Assembly (NCBI GenBank): GCA_002452095.1
Contig: DKEG01000008.1
Coordinates: 3,489-18,367 of the forward strand
Direction: 5' to 3'
Length of the DNA: 14,879 nucleotides
Origin: Bacteroidales bacterium UBA6828
GTDB lineage: Bacteria > Bacteroidota > Bacteroidia > Bacteroidales > Paludibacteraceae
This document shows, in pieces, positions 7,481 through 13,387 of the stretch (its first letter is position 1; the number at the start of each line of letters is the position of its first letter). The position numbers were made by a program, and so were the translations under genes. Under the pieces are notes generated by a model that had not been told where the DNA came from, did not search any database, and was given only the letters and a program-made list of their open reading frames with translations.

Positions 7481-9076
7481 TTATTCCATTTGTTGTCCAT
7501 TACCATCATTACTATCATTGGTTGTATCCACAATCTCAACAGAAGCAGCAGAGGGATCTGATATGTCCGATGGCTGAATGTTCATATTATCGGCAGTGTT
7601 ATTTGTATTATCGTGTTCTTGTCCGTAGAGAATAGCAATGGTTCTATCGTCATGATTGCCCGCCGACCAGAAGTCCAACCAATTAAGTAATTGTTCTTTG
7701 GCTTCCTCGTTGTCGTCTATGAGTTCTACTCCATTGTCATGCAGGTCATTCCACAATGCGTCCCACTTATCCGGGTTGTTAAGATTGGCATCGGTTTCAA
7801 ATTTAGGGTCGCTCACGCCATCACTCATTAGGAACAATGCTGTAAAGTCGTCCACGATACTAAAACGTAAACGTTGGTAGAATGTTTTGGTATCTTGGAA
7901 TATCTCTTGCATTGTCAGGAAACGGGTTTGTCCTGCATATTCGCCTTCATCGGGAATACCTAATATTTTGGCAGTGTGTGCTTGCCGGTTGTACAAGCAG
8001 ATAGCACCATCACCGACCCAAAAAGAAGCAACAAACCATCCGAAAGAGAAATGCTTACATATAGTCAGCAACAAAGTGGTTGCATATTGTTTTACAGGAA
8101 GATTGCGTATTGTAGCCTCCGCAACAATTGCTTTGTGTGCTTTGAAAGCCGCAGTTCCTACAATTTGGTAGATATAATCTCCCACTACTTTGCGGGCTTC
8201 GCTATTATTTTCTTCCTCATGGGTATGAAATGCTTCAATTGCAGTTTCAAAAGGCATACTGTTGATGAGACTTAATTTGCAATGGTCAACAGCCGTATCG
8301 CATGCAATGTGAGAGCCCTCCCGTGAGTATTTGGCAGAACCTGCGCCATCGGCTACTGCCATGATATACCAACCGTTAGGCATATATTCTACGCGGAAAT
8401 GGTCGTCTCGCGGTTTGGCTTCTTGCGCATGGCTGCGTCCCCGCTTACTTGCTGCCACAATATCTTTTTGAGGAGTACCATCAGAAGATTTTTCTACTTT
8501 TACATACTCACACTGTGTATCTTCCTTTCGATATTTAGGTTCCGGCATATTCTCCCAATCGACAGGCAGGTTCTTCCATAATTTGCGCGGGTCTTGATTG
8601 ATAATAAACGGAATTTTTCGCTCGAAATGACGCTTCTCCTCCGGTATATCCATTCCCAAAACAGAATAAGAGAATGTCAATTCAAAAGTAGAGTCAGGTG
8701 TGGCTCCTTCCTTGCGAAAGGCATCTAATGTTGGCATGCCGGATATAGTAAAACTCTTCTTGTCATCAGCCACTATGATAGAGAGACCTTGCTGCTCTTG
8801 ACTCAGTCCGGTTACATTATCTATCAGAATTTCTGCTTCGGGTATTGTAACTAACTTTTGCGGAATGTCGCAAGTTCGCTCATAAGGATACCCTTCTTTG
8901 GCGTTAGGCAAATTGAACGCCCATTTGTTAATTTCATTCTCTATGATGAGTACTTTATCCATAAGATAATCAGTGTATTGGTTCCATATTTTATCGGATA
9001 GAAATTTCAAGCAACCTTCCACTTGTTTTTCATTCTTTCCGTTGCAAAAAGCACGTATTATATTATCAATATCCAT
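7481..9076 (-). CDS. PP2C-family protein phosphatase with N-terminal Ig-like region
   Basis: This 531-residue protein is a metal-dependent Ser/Thr phosphatase. The PP2C core spans about 205-485. The metal-binding motifs are visible: DD at 224-225, ADGAGS (241-247, Asp242), GDG (355-357), MSDGVSD (417-423, Asp419) and HDD (475-477). Residues 1-40 look helical. Residues about 80-165 look beta-rich, with the pattern ISGMPT followed by alternating hydrophobics and a strand ending INQDPRKLW, resembling an immunoglobulin-like module. The last 45 residues are acidic and Asn/Ser-rich (low complexity, 488-531), probably a disordered tail. The gene sits between the third vWA gene (3 bp) and the kinase-like gene (3 bp). 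The vWA-PP2C-kinase order is the known phosphorylation triad of Ter systems. It should reverse phosphorylation by the kinase; substrates are unknown. Confidence 0.92.
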   Translation of the reverse strand: MDIDNIIRAFCNGKNEKQVEGCLKFLSDKIWNQYTDYLMDKVLIIENEINKWAFNLPNAKEGYPYERTCDIPQKLVTIPEAEILIDNVTGLSQEQQGLSIIVADDKKSFTISGMPTLDAFRKEGATPDSTFELTFSYSVLGMDIPEEKRHFERKIPFIINQDPRKLWKNLPVDWENMPEPKYRKEDTQCEYVKVEKSSDGTPQKDIVAASKRGRSHAQEAKPRDDHFRVEYMPNGWYIMAVADGAGSAKYSREGSHIACDTAVDHCKLSLINSMPFETAIEAFHTHEEENNSEARKVVGDYIYQIVGTAAFKAHKAIVAEATIRNLPVKQYATTLLLTICKHFSFGWFVASFWVGDGAICLYNRQAHTAKILGIPDEGEYAGQTRFLTMQEIFQDTKTFYQRLRFSIVDDFTALFLMSDGVSDPKFETDANLNNPDKWDALWNDLHDNGVELIDDNEEAKEQLLNWLDFWSAGNHDDRTIAILYGQEHDNTNNTADNMNIQPSDISDPSAASVEIVDTTNDSNDGNGQQME

Positions 9077-9079
9077 TGT

Positions 9080-10132
9080 TTAACCTCTCCCTCTTGTTAT
9101 GTTTGTACCACTGGAAGTCATTTCCCCTAATGTGCCTTCCGTTCCACACCATGGGCATATAGTTGTGCCACCATCGGAACACATTATGCCCCCACATTCA
9201 CACACTACGACACCCAATTGAGCGCCACAGCATGGGCATGTGGGCACTCCTCGTAGAAGGGTGGTATTTATGCTTTGGTTAGATGCGCCATCACTCAGAT
9301 TGTTATACATATCTTCATCAATAGGATATGCTCCTATCAACTTAAACTCATTATTCAGCAATGTAAGATGCTTGTAGTTACTATCCCGATATTCATTGGT
9401 GCGCTTGGCATACTTGGCAAGATAGGTCTTTCTTGTATTTGAGCATTTGCACAATAGCACAACAAAGTTTTCATCTATCTCACAGGGTACAGATACATCT
9501 ACTTTCTCCAAATTTATACTTGATGTGGGAGCCAATTTTATATTGTCATCTCCCATATCCGAAACGGATGCGCTTGTAGATTTGATAGACGCTGTTATCC
9601 ACTGAAAGAAGGCTTTGAATGACATTTCGTCAGTATTGCAGAGCCGTAGCACGTTATCGGAGAATTGCCCAAGTAGTTGTGTATCGGCATTATCACCTAT
9701 GGAAATAGCCACCATGTTTGCTTTGCGGCGATACTTCTGATTCCAACGAGCGATAGCCGCACTTGGGTCATCGGTAGGAGTGCCATCAGTAAAGAGAAAT
9801 ATGATTGGTTTCCAATCACCTTTCTGTTCGGATGTGGTCTTTACCAAAGTGTTGTCCATGTCATCCATTAGAAAATCCAGTGCGTTGCCAAGTGCTGTTC
9901 CTCCGCCAATTGGAAATGTGGGAGGATGGAACTTGTATAACTCTGTCAGTGGTGACAGACTTATTGCTTTACCGGCAAAGGCTATTACGGAAATATACGC
10001 TGTTTCCAATGCATACGGGTCAGTGCGCAATTCTTGCACTATGGCTTTCATACCTTCCTGCACTTGCAGAATGGGTTCTCCTACCATTGATTCTGAAACA
10101 TCAACGAGGAAATAAACAGGTAATCGTCTCAT
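9080..10132 (-). CDS. terY: TerY-type vWA protein with C-terminal Cys-rich (TerY-C) domain
   Basis: This 350-residue protein has an N-terminal vWA domain (1-185) and a Cys-rich C-terminal region. The metal-ion-dependent adhesion site is present: D11-x-S13-x-S15 (as DVSES), T79 in GGTALG, and D116 in FTDGTPTD. The conserved paralogue motifs DPYALET (38-44) and KGDW (104-107) are shared with the two upstream vWA proteins. A beta-rich middle (about 205-270) precedes a compact metal-binding module with cysteines 299, 302, 311, 313, 318, 326 and 329, including CPCC and CPWC. This matches the TerY-C zinc-binding domain described for the Ter triad. It probably acts as an adaptor between the phosphatase/kinase pair and TerD proteins. 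It starts 7 bp after the preceding vWA stop. A shorter vWA protein is excluded because the reading frame is continuous. Confidence 0.9.
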   Translation of the reverse strand: MRRLPVYFLVDVSESMVGEPILQVQEGMKAIVQELRTDPYALETAYISVIAFAGKAISLSPLTELYKFHPPTFPIGGGTALGNALDFLMDDMDNTLVKTTSEQKGDWKPIIFLFTDGTPTDDPSAAIARWNQKYRRKANMVAISIGDNADTQLLGQFSDNVLRLCNTDEMSFKAFFQWITASIKSTSASVSDMGDDNIKLAPTSSINLEKVDVSVPCEIDENFVVLLCKCSNTRKTYLAKYAKRTNEYRDSNYKHLTLLNNEFKLIGAYPIDEDMYNNLSDGASNQSINTTLLRGVPTCPCCGAQLGVVVCECGGIMCSDGGTTICPWCGTEGTLGEMTSSGTNITRGRG

Positions 10133-10139
10133 AATTACT

Positions 10140-10781
10140 TTATATTACAACATTTACTTCTGCCGGTGGAGGCGGTAACTCAACTCCATTGTCAGTAACT
10201 CCCATTGTTCGCCCTCCTTGTTGTACATTGATGGTAACCCACTGAAAGAATTTCTTGAATGTATTGCTATCCATTGTATCAAGGGTGAATACATTATCCG
10301 TCAGGTTCTTCAAGGGTTCCGTTTTTGCTTTGGGTCCTGCAGCACAAGCCACAATGTTTGTGAACAGATGCCTTTTCACATTCAGGATAGCCTGGTCATA
10401 TACTTGTAAATCAGACGGTTTCCCATCCGTAAGAATAAATAGCAACGGCATCCAGTCCCCCTTTTGTTCACGGCTACCCATATTCACTTCGCGGTCGTAG
10501 CAATCACACAGCATATTGAGTGCTGCTCCTGTGTGCGTAGGACCGGATTCCGGACATTCTATTTCCGGAAGTTGTAGGTTTTCCAATTCCGTGAGTGGCA
10601 AAATCTGTTTGATGTCATTATCGTATGTAATAATACTGATACAGACAGTTTCCAATGCATACGGGTCAAGACGTAGCGAGGCTATCATATCAGAAAGTCC
10701 CACTTTAACGGATTCTATAGGTTCGCCACGCATAGAACCACTTGTATCTATGAGGATATAAACCGGTAATCTTCTTGCCAT
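10140..10781 (-). CDS. terY: TerY-type vWA-domain protein (second of three paralogues)
   Basis: This 213-residue cytosolic protein is almost entirely one vWA domain. The MIDAS residues are D12-x-S14-x-S16 (DTSGS), a Thr at 82 or 84 in the PTHTGAA stretch, and D119 in ILTDGKPSD. TerY vWA proteins are thought to act as scaffolds that bind partners through a chelated divalent metal. It shares MRGEPIESV, DPYALET and KGDW blocks with its two neighbours, so the three arose by tandem duplication. It ends in the same short tail, ELPPPPAEVNVVI, as the first paralogue. An acidic and Cys-containing patch (74-94) is not shared with the others. It is 69 bp downstream of the first vWA gene across a strong inverted repeat, and 7 bp upstream of the third. 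Confidence 0.92.
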   Translation of the reverse strand: MARRLPVYILIDTSGSMRGEPIESVKVGLSDMIASLRLDPYALETVCISIITYDNDIKQILPLTELENLQLPEIECPESGPTHTGAALNMLCDCYDREVNMGSREQKGDWMPLLFILTDGKPSDLQVYDQAILNVKRHLFTNIVACAAGPKAKTEPLKNLTDNVFTLDTMDSNTFKKFFQWVTINVQQGGRTMGVTDNGVELPPPPAEVNVVI

Positions 10782-10800
10782 AGTTTCGTTTGTTTAGCAA

Positions 10801-10845
10801 AAGTGTTTTGGGTGGCGAAATTATGTTCCACCACCCGAAACACTT
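10801..10845 (-). promoter_or_regulatory. 15-bp inverted repeat between two terY paralogues (putative mRNA hairpin / partial terminator)
   Basis: The arms at 10801-10815 and 10831-10845 pair over 15 positions with one imperfect pair, around a 15-nt loop. In the minus-strand transcript it lies just after the first vWA stop (10851) and before the second vWA start (10781). It is the only sizeable gap (69 bp) in an otherwise tightly packed operon. No U-tract follows the stem, so a full intrinsic terminator is unlikely. A 3'-end stabilising or processing hairpin that sets different protein levels is a better guess. Confidence 0.65.
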
Positions 10846-10850
10846 ACAAC

Positions 10851-11489
10851 TTATACGACGATATTGACTTCTGCCGGTGGCGGTGGCAGTTCACTCATAG
10901 ATGTTTTTTCGGTAGCAGTGTCTTCTACCGACTTGCTGCTCGTAGATATAGATGCCGATACCCACTTGAAGAACGCCTTGATAGTGGCACTATCCGCAGT
11001 GTCTAATTGTACAACATTTTCTGTGATTTGTTTCAATGTATTGGTGTTTGCTCCTTGCCCTGCGGCACAAGCCACCACAATACCACATTTCTGCTGTTTG
11101 AATGCTGCCAGTCCTGCGGTGATGCTGTCTGTAGGTTCTCCGTCGGTCATAATAAACACCAATGGTCGCCAATCCCCTTTAACTTCTGCAGTTGTTTTTG
11201 TCACTTCTGTTTTTATTTTCTGCGACAGCAACTGCAATGCTTCACCCAATGCCGTACAACCACCTGCCGTGATATTCGGTTGCTGAAAAGCGGAAAGTTC
11301 GGTAAGAGGTACATCCTGCTGAGCCGAGGAATTGAAGGTGATGATACTTATGTAGGCAGTCTCTAATGCATAGGGGTCACTACGCAAAGTGGAAATCAGT
11401 GTTTGCACACCATTTTTTACCGCCTCAATGGGTTCTCCGTACATCGAACCTGATGTATCAAGGAGCAAGTAAACAGGTAATCTTCTCAT
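10851..11489 (-). CDS. terY: TerY-type vWA-domain protein (first of three paralogues)
   Basis: This 212-residue protein is a single vWA domain with an intact MIDAS: D11-x-S13-x-S15 (DTSGS), T79 in GGCTALGEA, and D116 in IMTDGEPTD. The role is presumed to be metal-dependent protein-protein binding in the Ter signalling complex, in the cytosol since no signal peptide is seen. A Ser/Thr-rich stretch (181-198) separates the domain from the C-terminal tail ELPPPPAEVNIVV, nearly identical to that of the next paralogue. The gene begins 22 bp after the upstream TerD stop. It is closest in sequence to the third paralogue in its N-terminal half (RRLPVY, TAYIS, GGxTALG). A stand-alone vWA of another system is possible from the domain alone, but the neighbours make TerY the best call. 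Confidence 0.92.
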   Translation of the reverse strand: MRRLPVYLLLDTSGSMYGEPIEAVKNGVQTLISTLRSDPYALETAYISIITFNSSAQQDVPLTELSAFQQPNITAGGCTALGEALQLLSQKIKTEVTKTTAEVKGDWRPLVFIMTDGEPTDSITAGLAAFKQQKCGIVVACAAGQGANTNTLKQITENVVQLDTADSATIKAFFKWVSASISTSSKSVEDTATEKTSMSELPPPPAEVNIVV

Positions 11490-11511
11490 AAATTTATCGC
11501 TATATGGTTAG

Positions 11512-12189
11512 TTATTTCGAGTAATCTCGTGCTACACGAAGAATTGTAACGCCGATACCCTTGTCTTCAAAAGAATCGCCAATGGCTGCAAACTTCCAAT
11601 TGCCATTATGGCGATAAAGTTTACCCATTACGAGTGCTCTTTTTCCTACACATTCTGTTTTTGTTGCTACATCATATTGAGCAAATACTTGCTTTGGTGC
11701 TTTATCCGGTGTACCCTCAAACATCCGTATGGAAGCGTAAGGTATGCCAGAGAAGTCTCCGCTATAATCGGCATTATTGTATATATTGAGGAAGAATACA
11801 ATAGAGTTGATGTTTGGACTGACACGATTCAAATCAATGGTAATGATTTCATTATCCAATCCATCATCTCCGTCTTGGTCTCCAGTCCAATCATCACCAG
11901 TATGGTGTAGTGCATGGTCGTTGGAATCCAATTTCCCCTTTGGGAGTTTTCCGTTAAAATTATACAGAGGAGACCAAATATGATCCACCACATTGCCATC
12001 TGCATCAAACATTATACAACTAAGGTCTAAATCTACATCCACTACAGATGTGCTTAAACCAAAGAATGATTTTTTGATGATAGCACCCCAGTTGCAGCCG
12101 ACACAGAAGTTTGTCAGTTTGGCACCATTATCCTTTTCAAGGTTAATACGTTGTCCTTTTTCCAATTTCTTTTCAAGTTGAATAGCCAT
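11512..12189 (-). CDS. terD: TerD-family calcium-binding protein (second copy)
   Basis: This 225-residue protein belongs to the TerD family of cytosolic proteins linked to tellurite, phage and general stress resistance. Family features in order: an opening LEKGQRINLEK (9-19), DVDLDLS (51-57), an Asp-rich block with HTGDDWTGDQDGDD (96-109) and LDNEIITIDL (111-120), FFLNIYN (132-138), YASIRM (151-156) and LYRHNGNWKF (191-200). The aspartates correspond to the known paired calcium sites of TerD domains. The start MAIQLEKKLEKGQ is a slightly extended version of the usual MA-x-x-L-x-K-G-Q. It lies 20 bp after the first TerD gene and 22 bp before the first vWA gene. TerE or TerZ are equally valid names, since these paralogues cannot be told apart by eye. 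Confidence 0.92.
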   Translation of the reverse strand: MAIQLEKKLEKGQRINLEKDNGAKLTNFCVGCNWGAIIKKSFFGLSTSVVDVDLDLSCIMFDADGNVVDHIWSPLYNFNGKLPKGKLDSNDHALHHTGDDWTGDQDGDDGLDNEIITIDLNRVSPNINSIVFFLNIYNNADYSGDFSGIPYASIRMFEGTPDKAPKQVFAQYDVATKTECVGKRALVMGKLYRHNGNWKFAAIGDSFEDKGIGVTILRVARDYSK

Positions 12190-12209
12190 GATATTTTATT
12201 GTTTGGTGG

Positions 12210-12878
12210 TTAGATAGTATATTTGTTTAGAAGTTCTTGCAAACCTCCCTTGTATCCATTGCCAAGGGCTTTCACTTTCCACTCGCCGTTGTGGCGATAG
12301 AGTTGACAAAATTCCACAGCGGTGCAGGCAGAGAAATCTTCCGTGAGGTCGTAGATATATTCACCATCTCCATCGGCTTGCCCTTGTTTATACAGACGTA
12401 CATAAGCACGTTCTACTTGCCCGAAGTTTTGGTGTCTTTCCTCTGCATGGTAGATGCTCACACAGATAACAATCTTCTGTACATCGGAACGAACTCGTGT
12501 GAGGTCAATATCCATTGTTTCGTCATCTCCATCTTCAGAAGTCGCACCATCTTCGTCATCAATAGAACCGATGACAGAGATTTCCGGATCAGTAGGTCTT
12601 GATTCATGGCGCATCTTCTCGTTGTCGTCGAACCATAGTGAAGATGAGACAATCGTTTTGATAGTTTGTCCATTTACTACTTTGAGTCGCTTCTGCGAAT
12701 TGTAGAACACAAAATAGTCATCTGTTAGCACTTTGTCGTTTGCGCCGACCATAAATGCGCAAACATCCAAATCGAAATCTTCGTTAGAGGTCTTGTCCTC
12801 TCGTACGTCCCAGCCGAGCCCTACATAGAACATATCCATGTTGAGTTTGGCGTTTTGACCTTTTTCCAATTGAATCAT
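12210..12878 (-). CDS. terD: TerD-family calcium-binding protein (first gene of the Ter cluster)
   Basis: This 222-residue TerD-domain protein opens the operon. The start MIQLEKGQNAKLN is typical of the family. Then come VGLGWD (19-24), DFDLDVCAF (34-42), an Asp/Glu-rich calcium-binding block (106-120, ending EDGDDE), MDIDLTRV (122-129), a YVRLY strand (159-163) and LYRHNGEWKVKALG (193-206). Compared with the second copy it has an insertion of about 40 residues at 62-105, rich in charged residues. The 5' leader from the predicted promoter to this ATG is about 360 nt, long for a bacterial gene, and contains strong secondary structure. It probably forms a complex with the second TerD protein, the vWA proteins and the kinase/phosphatase pair, which is inference from known Ter loci. 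Confidence 0.92.
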   Translation of the reverse strand: MIQLEKGQNAKLNMDMFYVGLGWDVREDKTSNEDFDLDVCAFMVGANDKVLTDDYFVFYNSQKRLKVVNGQTIKTIVSSSLWFDDNEKMRHESRPTDPEISVIGSIDDEDGATSEDGDDETMDIDLTRVRSDVQKIVICVSIYHAEERHQNFGQVERAYVRLYKQGQADGDGEYIYDLTEDFSACTAVEFCQLYRHNGEWKVKALGNGYKGGLQELLNKYTI

Positions 12879-12970
12879 AATAGAAGAATTTTGGGTTAAA
12901 CATTTATTGTTAATTAAGTAATAGCCAGAAATATAGACACAAATAAAGCGTGAACTTTCGTTCGATGTAT

Positions 12971-13113
12971 TTGATTTTTCTGAGGTCTTCGACTACCTAA
13001 CGTATTCAAATATATGCACAAAAGCCCACGCCAAAAGCGTGAGCGTCAATCGGCTTGTGCTTGAATACGTTTTTTGTTTCTCTAAAAAGTGTCGAAGTTT
13101 TCAGAAAAATCAA
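12971..13113 (-). ncRNA. Nested stem structure in the ter leader (candidate structured RNA or palindromic repeat element)
   Basis: Four complementary arm pairs are nested in one 143-nt stretch. Outermost: 12971-12983 with 13101-13113, 13 bp, perfect. Next: 12987-12993 with 13091-13097 (7 bp). Then 12999-13009 with 13061-13071 (11 bp, perfect). Then 13016-13021 and 13024-13026 with 13055-13060 and 13052-13054. The apex is 13027-13031 with 13037-13041. It lies inside the predicted 5' untranslated region of the first terD. The strand is not settled: two imperfect pairs in the outer stem would be G-U in a plus-strand RNA, while the apex extends better in a minus-strand RNA. An inserted palindromic repeat is an alternative. 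No coding sequence is present. Confidence 0.6.
13016..13044 (-). terminator. Terminator-like hairpin (possible attenuator) at the apex of the ter leader structure
   Basis: On the minus strand GCTCACGC (13044-13037) pairs with GCGTGGGC (13031-13024) through a TTTTG loop, 8 bp with one G-U pair, followed directly by TTTTGTGC. That is the form of a weak intrinsic terminator. The TTTTGTGC run and part of the 3' arm can instead pair with GCACAAGCC at 13060-13052, so two exclusive folds are possible. Termination here would stop transcription about 150 nt before the first terD. Confidence 0.4.
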
Positions 13114-13221
13114 GACTTGCTGTATAACGCTTAAATATATGTCGTTGCATCGCCTTTACGATGCGTGGTTATGCCATAGGCAGAGTTAGTTTTAGTTGGT
13201 CATTTATGACTTAATCAGTTT

Positions 13222-13245
13222 GCACAAAGTCTTTTAACTTTGCGC
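13222..13245 (-). promoter_or_regulatory. 9-bp inverted repeat at the predicted ter transcription start
   Basis: Arms 13222-13230 and 13237-13245 (minus strand GCGCAAAGT and ACTTTGTGC) pair over 9 positions with one G-U, around a 6-nt spacer. The repeat overlaps the expected +1, a few bases after the -7 box. It may be a second protein-binding site or a 5'-end hairpin that protects the mRNA. Confidence 0.4.
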
Positions 13246-13247
13246 TG

Positions 13248-13279
13248 CAAAGGTACAAATTTATTTGTAAACATACAAA
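13248..13279 (-). promoter_or_regulatory. Bacteroidota-type promoter for the Ter cluster
   Basis: On the minus strand TACCTTTG at 13255-13248 matches the -7 consensus TAnnTTTG, and TTTG at 13279-13276 matches the -33 box, 20 bp apart. Transcription would begin near 13241. It is the first promoter after the gapA terminator and drives toward the first terD. No other match of this quality was noticed inside the cluster. Confidence 0.75.
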
Positions 13280-13286
13280 TAAATTT
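13257..13286. promoter_or_regulatory. Perfect 13-bp inverted repeat overlapping the ter promoter (putative operator)
   Basis: AAATTTATTTGTA (13257-13269) and TACAAATAAATTT (13274-13286) are exact reverse complements separated by four bases (AACA). The palindrome fills the space between the -7 box and the -33 box and covers the latter. A dimeric repressor bound here would block RNA polymerase. The regulator is not encoded in the window and I cannot assign a family. Confidence 0.65.
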
Positions 13287-13318
13287 TACATTATCTCAAG
13301 ATATTCACATTAAAAACA

Positions 13319-13347
13319 AACAAGGCTGCCGAGGGGGCAGCCTTGTT
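13319..13347 (-). terminator. Intrinsic terminator of gapA
   Basis: A perfect 12-bp stem (13319-13330 with 13336-13347, 5-nt loop, GC-rich core GGCTGCC/GGCAGCC) is followed on the minus strand by TGTTTTTA. It lies 41 bp after the gapA stop and separates gapA from the ter promoter. Confidence 0.85.
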
Positions 13348-13354
13348 GCAACTT

Positions 13355-13375
13355 TATATAGTATGATACTATATA
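13355..13375 (-). repeat. 9-bp AT-rich hairpin between gapA stop and its terminator
   Basis: TATATAGTA and TACTATATA pair perfectly around a TGA loop. It precedes the GC-rich terminator by 8 bp. It may be a 3'-end stability element of the abundant gapA mRNA or a remnant terminator. Confidence 0.5.
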
Positions 13376-13387
13376 GTCAGGACGGGA

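Noticed and set aside
13147..13164. GCATCG/CGATGC hairpin in the ter leader considered as part of a tRNA-like or riboswitch fold
   Set aside because: The 6-bp stem is real but no cloverleaf, CCA end or known riboswitch core could be assembled around it.
12879..13387. CRISPR array
   Set aside because: The repeats here are inverted arms and one imperfect direct pair, not regularly spaced direct repeats, and no cas genes are present.
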